A stretch of DNA of 12,595 nt. Source: Candidatus Zixiibacteriota bacterium. GTDB taxonomy: Bacteria; Zixibacteria; MSB-5A5; GN15; FEB-12. The stretch covers positions 1 to 12,595 of the forward strand of contig JACRAV010000381.1 in the NCBI GenBank assembly GCA_016213305.1, written 5' to 3'. The notes beneath the pieces are model-generated. The model did not search any database. It was given only the letters and a program-made list of their open reading frames with translations, and was not told where the DNA came from. Every line of letters starts with the position of its first letter. The stretch's first letter is position 1. A program made the position numbers and the translations under genes. Below, piece by piece: positions 1 through 7,429 of this stretch.

Positions 1-53
1 AGATGGCCGTTTATCTTTGGCGCCGAATGAGTCCTGGGAGCACTATTTTGAAG

Positions 54-82
54 CTGACATTTGCCGATAAACACTCTATGTT
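54..82 (+). promoter_or_regulatory. Possible sigma-70-type promoter of the decarboxylase gene
   Basis: CTGACA at 54-59 matches the -35 consensus in five of six positions. TATGTT at 77-82 matches the -10 consensus in four of six. The spacer is 17 bp. The predicted transcript start, near 89, would leave a leader of roughly 24 nt carrying the ribosome binding site. This is pattern matching by eye and chance matches are common. Confidence 0.3.
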
Positions 83-101
83 GGCGCCCGACGATGAACG
101 C

Positions 102-108
102 GGAGGAG
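102..108 (+). promoter_or_regulatory. Ribosome binding site that fixes the GTG start at 113
   Basis: GGAGGAG is a strong Shine-Dalgarno sequence. Its GGAGG core ends 6 nt before the GTG at 113. It decides the start, because there is no in-frame ATG nearby upstream and the protein beginning at this GTG starts like other aromatic amino acid decarboxylases. Confidence 0.75.
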
Positions 109-112
109 AGTC

Positions 113-1528
113 GTGGAGTTAGATCAATTTCGCAAGCATGCGCATGAGCTGGTTGACTGGATGGCCGATTACCTGACCCATGTCCGGGACTATCCGGTCA
201 AGTCTCAGATTCAACCGCGACAAATTCTCGACACTCTGCCGACCCAGCCCCCGACCGGGCCGGAATCGTTCAACGAAATTTTTCAGGATTTTCAGAAGAT
301 CATCCTGCCCGGAATGACCCACTGGCAACACCCCTCGTTCTTCGGTTATTTCCCGGCCAATTCCAGCCCGCCGTCCGTTCTGGCCGAGATGCTGACCGCC
401 ACTCTCGGCGCCCAGTGCATGAACTGGCAGACTTCACCGGCCGCGGCCGAATTGGAAGAGCGGGTCATGCAATGGCTCCGGGAAATGATCGGCCTCCCCT
501 CGGAGTTTACCGGCGTGATTCAGGATACCGCATCCACCGCCACCCTCTGCTCCATCCTCACCGCCCGCGAAAAATTGTCGGCCTATGCCGTCAATGAGAA
601 GGGGTTTGGAGCCGACACGAAATTCACCGTGTATTGTTCAACCGAAGCGCACTCGTCGGTTGAGAAGGCGGTCAAAATTGCCGGATTGGGCCGGGAGAAC
701 TTGCGCAAAGTTCGGGTGGACGATCAGTTTGCGCTCGACCCCGCCGATCTGGACCTCGCCATCCAGCGCGATCTCAAGGCGGGATATCGTCCGCTCTGTG
801 TGGTGGCCACTCTGGGTACGACCGGATCGCTGGCGCTCGATCCCATCCGCCAGATCGGGGAGATCTGCCGACGGCACAACATGTGGCTCCATGTCGATGC
901 CGCCATGGCCGGGACGGCGCTGATTCTACCGGAGTTCCAGTGGATAGCGGACGGGCTTGAAATGGCCGACACCTTCGTATTCAATCCGCACAAGTGGATG
1001 CTGACCAATTTTGATTGCTCGGCCTATTTCGTTCGCGACAAGGACGCCCTCCTCCGCACCTTCGAAATCCTTCCGGAGTACCTCAAGACCCCGGTTGACA
1101 GCCAGGTGAACAATTATCGCGATTGGGGGATTCAGCTGGGGCGCCGCTTCCGCGCCCTCAAGCTCTGGTTTGTAATCCGCGCCTATGGCGCCGGCGGGAT
1201 TCAGAGTATCGTCAGAAATCATATACATATGGCCCAGTCGCTGGCGGCAAAGATCCAGATATCCCCCAATTTCGAATTGTTGGCCTCCACTCCGCTCAAT
1301 CTGGTGTGCTTCCGACTTCATCCCCGCTACATTGACGACCCCGCCCGGCTCAACGAACTGAACGAACGTTTGGAGCGCCTGCTGAACGACTCCGGCAAGC
1401 TGTTTCTGACACACACCAAGCTCGGCGATGCATACGCGCTTCGGATCGTCATCGGTCAGACGCAGGTCAGGCAGGTCGATGTTGATCTGGCTTGGGAGAT
1501 GATTCAGAAGACGTCGCAACACCTGTAA
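113..1528 (+). CDS. PLP-dependent aromatic-L-amino-acid decarboxylase family protein
   Basis: The 471-aa protein is a group II pyridoxal-phosphate decarboxylase. It is expected to decarboxylate an aromatic amino acid (tryptophan, tyrosine, phenylalanine or DOPA) to its amine in the cytoplasm. Visible landmarks are the N-terminal FRKHAHELVDWMADYL segment, H180 (stacks on the PLP ring in the family), D262 in HVDAA (pairs with the pyridine nitrogen) and the PLP-binding lysine K294 in NPHKW. The family motif DWGIQLGRRFRALKLWF is at 337-353. Y323 in PEYLK aligns with the mobile-loop tyrosine of DOPA decarboxylase (human Tyr332). That residue is Phe in aldehyde synthases, so amine formation is favoured. 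Length is normal for the family, and the GTG start has a strong ribosome binding site. Substrate preference cannot be read from sequence alone. It is the only plus-strand gene and converges on the kinase gene, so it is probably transcribed alone. Confidence 0.93.
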   Translation: MELDQFRKHAHELVDWMADYLTHVRDYPVKSQIQPRQILDTLPTQPPTGPESFNEIFQDFQKIILPGMTHWQHPSFFGYFPANSSPPSVLAEMLTATLGAQCMNWQTSPAAAELEERVMQWLREMIGLPSEFTGVIQDTASTATLCSILTAREKLSAYAVNEKGFGADTKFTVYCSTEAHSSVEKAVKIAGLGRENLRKVRVDDQFALDPADLDLAIQRDLKAGYRPLCVVATLGTTGSLALDPIRQIGEICRRHNMWLHVDAAMAGTALILPEFQWIADGLEMADTFVFNPHKWMLTNFDCSAYFVRDKDALLRTFEILPEYLKTPVDSQVNNYRDWGIQLGRRFRALKLWFVIRAYGAGGIQSIVRNHIHMAQSLAAKIQISPNFELLASTPLNLVCFRLHPRYIDDPARLNELNERLERLLNDSGKLFLTHTKLGDAYALRIVIGQTQVRQVDVDLAWEMIQKTSQHL

Positions 1529-1562
1529 ACGGCGCGTCGCGCTTTCGAAGTGGAGACGATGT

Positions 1563-1587
1563 GCGGCGATCAGCCTGAAATCGCCGC
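1563..1587. terminator. Inverted repeat between convergent genes, possible terminator
   Basis: GCGGCGAT (1563-1570) and ATCGCCGC (1580-1587) form a perfect 8-bp inverted repeat around a 9-nt loop. It lies 34 bp past the decarboxylase stop and straddles the stop codon of the convergent kinase gene. On the plus strand it is followed by the moderately T-rich GGTTCTTTCG. There is no clean T-run on either strand, so it may be a weak or factor-assisted terminator, or just codon-driven symmetry. Confidence 0.35.
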
Positions 1588-3879
1588 GTCGGTTCTTTCG
1601 AGGGCCTCGCGCACGGCCGCGCCGAGCGCGTCAATGCTGTACGGTTTCTTGACATACCCGGCGGCGCCAAGCTCAAGAATTTTCTGAACGCGATCGGTCG
1701 CCGAAAACCCGCTCACCACCACCGCTTTCTGATGAGGACGGATTTCCAGAATGGCCCGATATGTGTCCAGACCGTCAAAATCCGGCTCCATTATCATATC
1801 TAGTACGATCACGTCCACGGCATCGTGGGAGATGACCTCGACCGCCCGGCGACCGTTCTCCACCATGCGAACCGAATAGCCGAGACTGGATAAGATTTCG
1901 CCGGCCAGTTCCCGCTGATTCGGATTGTCGTCGATCACGAGAATAGTCTCCGTCCCCCCGCGTGAAATCGACGCCGCCACCTTTGCGGCCGCCTGTGGTT
2001 CGCCGGTCACTGGAAAGTACAGCTCGAACTCGGTTCCTTTGCCCACCTCCGTGTGAACATCATAATAGCCGTGGTGGTCCTTCACCACGCCATAGACGAC
2101 GGACAACCCCAGCCCGCTACCGCTCACGCCCATCTTCTTTCTTGAAAAATACGGCTCGAATATTTTGCCCACGTCCTCCGGCGGTATGCCCATACCTGAG
2201 TCTCTGATCCTGAGTATGACGTAATTTCCCGGTTTCACATTTTGGAAGCCGCCGCGCAGTTTATCGATGTGCGCCAGTTCCGTCTGGATCGTCAGTAACC
2301 CGCCGTTGGGCATGGCCTCGAAGGCGTTGGCCACCAGATTCATGACCGCTTTATTCAAATGCGTGTCGGACCCCAAAATATATGCGGCGGTCGGCGATAA
2401 TTGAATATTCACCTTGGTCGCGGGGTAGCGTTGCGTGAGCGACTCAAACACCGGCGATTCAAGGAAGGAATTGATCACCAGATTGAAGTTTACGGGCGCC
2501 ATTTCATATCGACCGCGACGCGCCAGGGTCAAAAGGTCCTGGATCACCGCGGCCGCCTCTTCGGCCGATCTGGATATTCGCTTGAGTCTAATGACCGCCT
2601 TGGAATCTTCCGGCAGACTGCGTGCCGCCAGCTCGGCGTATCCGGTGATGGGTCCGAGAATGTTGTTGAGATCGTGCGCCACGCCCCCGGCCAACAACCC
2701 CAGCGACTCCATTCTCTCGGCCCGCTCCAGTCGCTCCTGAAGACGTTCCCGGGTTTGCTCCGCCTGACGACGCTGGGTGACGTCGCGAAAGCTCCACAAC
2801 CGACCGGCGACTTCGCCGTCCTTGATCAGCGGACAGGAAAACCGCTCAAACACCCGGCCATCCTTGAATTCCAGCGTGTCAAGTGACTCGTCCGAGCTGT
2901 CATACAACTCCGTAATCCGGGTGAGAAAGGCCCTCGGATCAACCAGCTGGTCGAGGACGAACTCAAGCATTTGCTTGTCGTTCCGCGAGGCCACTGCGTT
3001 CTCGGGAATCCGCCACATCTGGAGGAACTTTGAATTGAATTGCGTCGCCATCCCTTGCCCATCGACCACAAGTATCCCGTCGGCCGTTGATTCCAAAGTG
3101 GCGCGTAGCAGACTTTCGCTGGTGCGGAGCGCCGCTTCCCCCGCTACGCGTTCCAGTTCGACGGCGGCCCTTGCCGCAAAAATGGACAGCAGACGTTGCG
3201 TCATGTCATCTTCGACCATCGGCTTTTCGTCCAATATGGCCAGCAGGCCTAGGGGTCGCCCTTTGGCCGAGTACATGGCAACTCCCATATAGCTCTGAGC
3301 GTTCAGGGTCTTCAGATCGCGATCCTGAGGGAAAAGCTCCTGCAATCGTTGCGGGTAATATCCTTTTCCATGGCTCATGACGGTCTCGCACGGCGTACCC
3401 CTCAGATCATAACATAGATTCGGAGCCAGCTTGCCATGCTCCCAAAATACCTGCATTTGCACCCGATTCGGATTGTCCGGAACCACTTCGGCCAAAATCG
3501 CATAGGGAACACCCAGAGCTTTGGTAAGCTCCTCTACGACCTGACGGCAAAATGTCAATCCATAACTGCTCGACGTGCCGTGCATGATAGTCTGGAGCGT
3601 ACGGGTTGTCCGAGATTGTGCCCGTAAGCTACGCCTCAGCGGCACGATCAAGAGTAAGTACATCGGCACCGCCACGATCAAGGCAAGTATCATCGAGTCC
3701 AGCAGGATGACCAGGGCTGACCCGGATTCCAAGTGGAGCAGGTGTAGAAACAACATAACCGCCGCTTCGGCGATCATTATTGTCCCCATGATGATGGCAA
3801 AGGTCCAGTGACCCGGCTTGGACTCCAGGTCAAGGTTTTCGCTCCGAGGTATTTGTATTAAAAGATCCGGTTCTTTCAC
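1570..3879 (-). CDS. Hybrid sensor histidine kinase (2 TM, GAF, PAS, HisKA, HATPase, receiver)
   Basis: This 769-aa membrane-anchored signalling kinase has two hydrophobic segments at about 26-46 and 57-80. A GAF-like sensor follows at about 107-245, then a PAS domain at about 250-372 ending in the WSFRDVTQRRQAE signature and a coiled-coil linker. The dimerisation/phosphoacceptor domain has H402 in GVAHDLNN. The ATPase shows an N box (NLVANAFEA, 514-522), G1 (DSGMGIP, 560-566), F box (FEPYFS) and G2 (GSGLGL, 587-592). A C-terminal receiver (about 645-760) has D650/D651, phosphoacceptor D694, S723 and K745. All catalytic residues are present. The start is a GTG, with an in-frame TAA six codons upstream and a weak GGAAAA ribosome binding site. 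No separate response regulator or Hpt protein is in the window, so its partner and signal are unknown. It follows the Moco operon on the same strand after a 130-bp gap, so co-transcription is possible but not shown. Confidence 0.93.
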   Translation of the reverse strand: MKEPDLLIQIPRSENLDLESKPGHWTFAIIMGTIMIAEAAVMLFLHLLHLESGSALVILLDSMILALIVAVPMYLLLIVPLRRSLRAQSRTTRTLQTIMHGTSSSYGLTFCRQVVEELTKALGVPYAILAEVVPDNPNRVQMQVFWEHGKLAPNLCYDLRGTPCETVMSHGKGYYPQRLQELFPQDRDLKTLNAQSYMGVAMYSAKGRPLGLLAILDEKPMVEDDMTQRLLSIFAARAAVELERVAGEAALRTSESLLRATLESTADGILVVDGQGMATQFNSKFLQMWRIPENAVASRNDKQMLEFVLDQLVDPRAFLTRITELYDSSDESLDTLEFKDGRVFERFSCPLIKDGEVAGRLWSFRDVTQRRQAEQTRERLQERLERAERMESLGLLAGGVAHDLNNILGPITGYAELAARSLPEDSKAVIRLKRISRSAEEAAAVIQDLLTLARRGRYEMAPVNFNLVINSFLESPVFESLTQRYPATKVNIQLSPTAAYILGSDTHLNKAVMNLVANAFEAMPNGGLLTIQTELAHIDKLRGGFQNVKPGNYVILRIRDSGMGIPPEDVGKIFEPYFSRKKMGVSGSGLGLSVVYGVVKDHHGYYDVHTEVGKGTEFELYFPVTGEPQAAAKVAASISRGGTETILVIDDNPNQRELAGEILSSLGYSVRMVENGRRAVEVISHDAVDVIVLDMIMEPDFDGLDTYRAILEIRPHQKAVVVSGFSATDRVQKILELGAAGYVKKPYSIDALGAAVREALERTDAAISG

Positions 3880-4009
3880 GTGTTTTCCATACTTATTAAT
3901 GGTCAGGGGACCCGACTTCCCTGTACCTGGTGCCCCCGGATATAAACTACTATCGGCATGCGCACCGTAACCTTAAGGTGCATCTTCCTCATGGGCGGTC
4001 TCGGGCATG
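3880..4009 (-). other. Intergenic gap between the permease and kinase genes
   Basis: This 130-bp non-coding gap lies on the shared strand. It contains a weak hairpin, GCACC (3962-3966) with GGTGC (3977-3981), extendable by an ATG/CAT pairing across a 2-nt bulge. It has no T-run, so intrinsic termination of the Moco operon is uncertain. An AT-rich patch at about 3888-3900 and another at 3940-3950 could hold a kinase promoter, but no convincing -35/-10 pair was found. Confidence 0.35.
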
Positions 4010-4765
4010 TCAGCCAGTCGTAACCAGAACCTTAATGGCCGCAACGACTAACGCAAGGGCGAGCAGACGCCGGAGGACAACGGATCGGAACTTTCTCGCC
4101 CCCATATACGAGCCGATCAATCCCCCCGCAAGCGCGGCCAGAACGAAGTAACCGATCGGTCCGATCTGGAACGACCCCTGCACCAACCGTCCGGCGAGAC
4201 CTGATAATGAATTAATAAGTATGAAGCCGGCGCAAATTCCCGCCGTCTGGTGAGCATTGGCCCACCCTTTCAGCAAAAGGACCGGACCAAGAAAAATTCC
4301 GCCGCCGATTCCGACTATCCCCGACAGAAAACCGATACCGGCGCCAATCATCGACGCCAATAGTTTCCCTGGCTGATTCGTCGTTGGCTGATCACCCCGC
4401 ACACCATTGAATGGCACCGCCAGTCGAACGGCCGCCGCGATAAGGGCCAGGGCGAGAAGTACCGCGTACACCGACGGTGAAATCCTGATCAATCCGCCAA
4501 TGAAAGCGGCGGGCACCGAGCCAATCAAGAATGGCCATATCATGCCGATCGACACATGCCCGGAACGCCGGAACATGATCAAGCTGATCAGAGAAACCAG
4601 AACATTCAGCAGCAGCGCGGTCGAGGACATGACCTGCGGCGGAATGGCAAAAAGCGTCATAACCGCCAGATACCCCGATGCCCCGCCATGCCCCACCGAT
4701 GAGTACAGCGCCGCCACGATCATGAGCAGAACTGATATCCAGAGAATGTCGGCGCCCGAAAGCAT
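4010..4765 (-). CDS. TauE/SafE-family membrane permease
   Basis: The 251-aa polytopic inner-membrane protein has about eight hydrophobic segments. It also has the two-repeat glycine signatures of the TauE/SafE (sulfite/organosulfonate exporter-like) family: SSVGHGGASGYLAVM near 22-36 and GAGIGFLSGIVGIGGGIFLGP at 141-161. The frame stays open upstream to 4930, but those residues are polar and overlap the MOSC gene. The start is therefore placed at the ATG at 4765, which overlaps the MOSC stop by one base (TGATG). There is no good ribosome binding site of its own, so translation is probably coupled. The family moves sulfur-containing or other small anions, and the substrate here cannot be read from sequence. 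Its place at the end of a Moco operon makes a sulfur species, molybdate or tungstate plausible (inference). Confidence 0.88.
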   Translation of the reverse strand: MLSGADILWISVLLMIVAALYSSVGHGGASGYLAVMTLFAIPPQVMSSTALLLNVLVSLISLIMFRRSGHVSIGMIWPFLIGSVPAAFIGGLIRISPSVYAVLLALALIAAAVRLAVPFNGVRGDQPTTNQPGKLLASMIGAGIGFLSGIVGIGGGIFLGPVLLLKGWANAHQTAGICAGFILINSLSGLAGRLVQGSFQIGPIGYFVLAALAGGLIGSYMGARKFRSVVLRRLLALALVVAAIKVLVTTG

Positions 4766-5253
4766 CAGAGCGGACGTGTCCTTGTGGCTGTCTCTGTATC
4801 GGAGTGAAGAATAACGCGCACCTCGTCGCCCGGCCGGATCATTCCCCCGTTGACAACACGAGTGAATATCCCCTCTCGAGGCATGACACAGTCGCCCACC
4901 GCCTCGAAAATTGCGCACCGGCTGTGGCATTCTTTCCCCAGTTGAGTCACGATCAGTTCGGCCGAGCCGACCATGATGCTGTCGCCGATTGCGATTTCTG
5001 ACAAATCCACCTTGCTGAGCGTGATATTTTCCGCGAAATCGCCCGGATTCACCTCGGCCCCCATCTGCCGCATTGTATCAATGCTCTCCAATGATAACAA
5101 CGAGACTTGCCGATGCCCTGGACCGGCGTGGGCGTCCCCCGCAATTCCGGAATCGGCCACCAGAAGGGCCTCGGAGACATTATGTTTCCGGGTACCTTTC
5201 TCGGCGCTGACCGAAATCGCCAGAACTGTGCCCAGGTGAGTTTTCAATGTCAT
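4765..5253 (-). CDS. MOSC-domain protein
   Basis: This stand-alone 162-aa MOSC domain belongs to the family named for the Moco sulfurase C-terminal domain. Family landmarks are GIAGDAHAG (36-44), QVSLLS (49-54), GDFAENIT (71-78) and a cysteine-rich segment, GKECHSRC then GDCVMPREGIF (106-130), with C109, C113 and C122. No PLP-dependent cysteine desulfurase (NifS-like) domain is attached, so any sulfur would have to come from another protein. MOSC domains are thought to bind Moco and/or carry sulfur for it, but single-domain members like this are poorly characterised. The ATG lies 4 nt after the moeA stop. The stop codon overlaps the permease start, which ties the two products together. The last 12 residues are polar and look like an unstructured tail. 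Confidence 0.88.
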   Translation of the reverse strand: MTLKTHLGTVLAISVSAEKGTRKHNVSEALLVADSGIAGDAHAGPGHRQVSLLSLESIDTMRQMGAEVNPGDFAENITLSKVDLSEIAIGDSIMVGSAELIVTQLGKECHSRCAIFEAVGDCVMPREGIFTRVVNGGMIRPGDEVRVILHSDTETATRTRPL

Positions 5254-5257
5254 CTTC

Positions 5258-6487
5258 TTAGTCCCACTGAATCTTTTGCACCGCCACCGACTGGCCGGCC
5301 TTGATGTGCTCTGCAGGTTCCGGACAACGGATGAAACAGTCCGCCTTGGTCAGACCGCCGAGCATGTGAGACCCCTGCCGAGCGACCGGTTCGACTTCCC
5401 AGCCCGTCACGGTAGTAGAAAGCCGCCCCCGCACAAACTCCAGCCGTCCGCCTTCCGAATTGATCGACTTCATCAGTTTCGCGTTGAACAGGTCCGAACT
5501 GCCGGCACCTGCCCTCCCAAGTATTGTATGGAGCGCCGGTTTTACCAGAAGAAGAAACGACACCAGTGCCGAAACCGGATTTCCCGGAAGCCCGAAGACC
5601 AGCTTCTTCCTTTCGCCTTTCGATACATACGTGCCGAAGTAATTCGGCTTCCCCGGCTTCATCGCCACCTGCCAGTATTTCTGCTCCACTCCCAGCGCTG
5701 TCAAAACCGGGCGCACATAATCGAAATCGCCCATCGAAATGCCGCCGACCGTGATAATGACATCATGCCTGTGCAGGGCCTCCTTCAAACAGGCGCGCAA
5801 CGGATCAGGGGCGTCCTCTATTCGAAAAGTCTCAATCGAATCTATCCCGAGGGACTTCAGCGCCGCGACCAGCGCCGGGGTGTTGCAGTCGTAAATCTGC
5901 CCCGCCGACAGAGAACGACCGGAAGATCCAAATTCATTTCCGGTGATGATCAGTGCCACAGTCGGTTTACGGTACACTTCGACCGACGCCACGCCCAGCT
6001 GGGCCAGCAGTCCGATTACCGCCGGTGTGACCTTGATTCCGGATTCAAGAACGACCTGTCCGACCTTGAATTCCTCGCCGGTCCGCCGGATGTTGGTACC
6101 TGATTGAACCGGTTGAGTCACAATGATCGGATCGGATTCCCGGACGTCCTCGCGCATGATCACCGCATCCACTTCCGACGGAATCGCACCGCCCGTAAAT
6201 ATCTTTACGGCCTGTCCGCTCTTAATGGTGCCGGCGTTTGACCCTCCCGCCCCGATCGTACCGATGAGAGCAAGCCGGACCGGTACTGCCGAAGACGCAG
6301 TCGCGGTATCAGATGCCATGACCCCGTAACCATCCACCGCTGAATTATCGAAACGCGGGATCGGATCGGGGGTGGACACCGGTTGAGCGAGACAGAACCC
6401 GTCGACTTTTTCGATTTGGATCGAAACCGTACCGAGCGGATCTGCCGACGACAATACGATTTCGAGCGCCTGAGCGTATGATATCAC
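5258..6487 (-). CDS. moeA: Molybdopterin molybdenumtransferase MoeA
   Basis: MoeA catalyses insertion of molybdate into adenylylated molybdopterin, hydrolysing the adenylate and releasing Moco. The 409-aa length is typical. Visible motifs are DNSAVDGY (47-54), GGAIP..DAVIMREDV (99-115), the RRTGEE loop (134-139), the MoaB-like core GGISMGDFDYV (248-258), KPGKPN (277-282) and FGLPGNPVSA (298-307). The domain IV beta-barrel tail (about 330-409) is intact. The usual TGDE of the MoaB-like fold reads TGNE (182-185), a mild change. The start is a GTG whose GTGA overlaps the preceding moaCB stop by 4 nt, with the purine-rich GGAGAGAAGAAGAGG upstream. A MoeA paralogue specific for tungstate cannot be excluded from sequence. 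Confidence 0.95.
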   Translation of the reverse strand: MISYAQALEIVLSSADPLGTVSIQIEKVDGFCLAQPVSTPDPIPRFDNSAVDGYGVMASDTATASSAVPVRLALIGTIGAGGSNAGTIKSGQAVKIFTGGAIPSEVDAVIMREDVRESDPIIVTQPVQSGTNIRRTGEEFKVGQVVLESGIKVTPAVIGLLAQLGVASVEVYRKPTVALIITGNEFGSSGRSLSAGQIYDCNTPALVAALKSLGIDSIETFRIEDAPDPLRACLKEALHRHDVIITVGGISMGDFDYVRPVLTALGVEQKYWQVAMKPGKPNYFGTYVSKGERKKLVFGLPGNPVSALVSFLLLVKPALHTILGRAGAGSSDLFNAKLMKSINSEGGRLEFVRGRLSTTVTGWEVEPVARQGSHMLGGLTKADCFIRCPEPAEHIKAGQSVAVQKIQWD

Positions 6488-7425
6488 CTCTTCTTCTCTC
6501 CGCGCGGATCGCTATGCCCGCCCGGTTCATCCCACAGCATGAGAAAGGCGTGGGACAACATGGGCAAGAGGGCATCGAGCGATTCGCACACTCCCCGCAC
6601 CGAACCGGGAAGATTGACAATCAGGCATTTCCCCCTGATTCCCGCTTTGCCGCGCGAGAGCGCCGCGTACGGCGTCTGTTCTCCGCCGAAAGCGCGAATC
6701 GCCTCGGCCATCCCCGGCGCTTCTCTTTCGATCACACGCACAGTGGCCTCGGACGTCACATCGCGCGAACCAAAGCCGGTTCCACCGGTGGTCAGTATCA
6801 GGTCGATCCCCTTATGATCAGCGCAAGTTGTCAGCGTCCGGGTTATGGTGTCGCCGTCATCGGGAATAATGAGGCACTCCGTCACGTCGATTCCGTTATC
6901 CTTCAGCCGACTCACAATCGTCTTACCGGACAGATCAGCCTTCGTCCCCGCCGCGCATGAATCGGATATCACCACAACAGCGGCGCGGAGCGGCCGCTTC
7001 AGCTTCACTACCCGGTCCGACTTCCCGCCCGTCTTGCTCAACAGCTTCACACCGGCAATCGCCATCGAATCATCGAGCATTTTTAGCATATCATAAAGCG
7101 TCAGCACGGCAATCGAGGCCGCGGTCAGCGCCTCCATCTCGACTCCCGTCTTGTAAATCGCTTTGACGGTCGCCTGAATGCGAATCGATGTTTCCTTCAG
7201 CTCAAACTCGACCGCCACATGATCCAGCGGAACCTGATGACAGAACGGAATCATTTGCGACGTGTTCTTGGCCGCCTGGATTGCCGCGACACGCGCGATT
7301 TCCAGCGGATCGCCTTTGGGTATCTCTTTCCGGTGAATTTTGTCAAGCGTATCAGCGCTGAGGGTGAGGACCGCTTCGGCCGTGGCCGTGCGCAGGGTGT
7401 TCCTTTTGTGCGATATGTCGCGCAT
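6484..7425 (-). CDS. moaCB: Bifunctional MoaC–MoaB fusion (cPMP synthase / molybdopterin adenylyltransferase)
   Basis: Two Moco enzymes are joined in one 313-aa chain. Residues 1-142 are MoaC, which converts the MoaA product 3',8-cyclo-7,8-dihydro-GTP into cyclic pyranopterin monophosphate. Seen are KGDPLEIARVAAIQAAK, IPFCHQVPL with H63, the GVEMEALTAAS block (94-104) and YDMLK with D112 and K115, the E. coli MoaC catalytic pair by alignment. Residues 146-300 are a MoaB/MogA-type domain, which adenylylates molybdopterin. Seen are VVISDSCAAG, the TTGGTGFGSRDVT loop (212-224) and NLPGS (271-275). The linker is very short. The two activities are not consecutive: the MoaD/MoaE step lies between them, and those genes are absent here. 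Such fusions are known in other bacteria. The ATG is 4 nt after the moaA stop. Confidence 0.95.
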   Translation of the reverse strand: MRDISHKRNTLRTATAEAVLTLSADTLDKIHRKEIPKGDPLEIARVAAIQAAKNTSQMIPFCHQVPLDHVAVEFELKETSIRIQATVKAIYKTGVEMEALTAASIAVLTLYDMLKMLDDSMAIAGVKLLSKTGGKSDRVVKLKRPLRAAVVVISDSCAAGTKADLSGKTIVSRLKDNGIDVTECLIIPDDGDTITRTLTTCADHKGIDLILTTGGTGFGSRDVTSEATVRVIEREAPGMAEAIRAFGGEQTPYAALSRGKAGIRGKCLIVNLPGSVRGVCESLDALLPMLSHAFLMLWDEPGGHSDPRGEKKR

Positions 7426-7429
7426 ACGA

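Larger units (their letters stand above)
1..112. other. Left-edge region upstream of the decarboxylase gene
   Basis: This short stretch precedes the decarboxylase. Two plus-strand frames are open from the edge: one ends at a TAA at 68-70 after 22 codons, the other at a TAG at 118-120. Either could be the tail of an upstream gene, but neither stretch is recognisable, so no CDS is called. The region also holds the putative promoter and ribosome binding site listed separately. Confidence 0.3.

Noticed and set aside
926..1522. Minus-strand open frame of 198 codons inside the decarboxylase gene
   Set aside because: It overlaps the PLP-binding and C-terminal parts of an intact enzyme and shows no motif of its own.
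3880..3894. Tiny ATG-led frame (4 codons) overlapping the kinase GTG start
   Set aside because: Too short to distinguish from chance and lacks a ribosome binding site of its own.
3958..3983. Intrinsic terminator after the permease gene
   Set aside because: The stem is only 5 bp plus a bulged extension, and no T-run follows.
4766..4930. Upstream extension of the permease gene
   Set aside because: The extra 55 residues are polar, unlike the family, and entirely overlap the MOSC gene.
5276..6103. Plus-strand open frame of 275 codons opposite moeA
   Set aside because: It is antisense to well-supported moeA motifs, low-complexity and Arg/His-rich, without a family or ribosome binding site.
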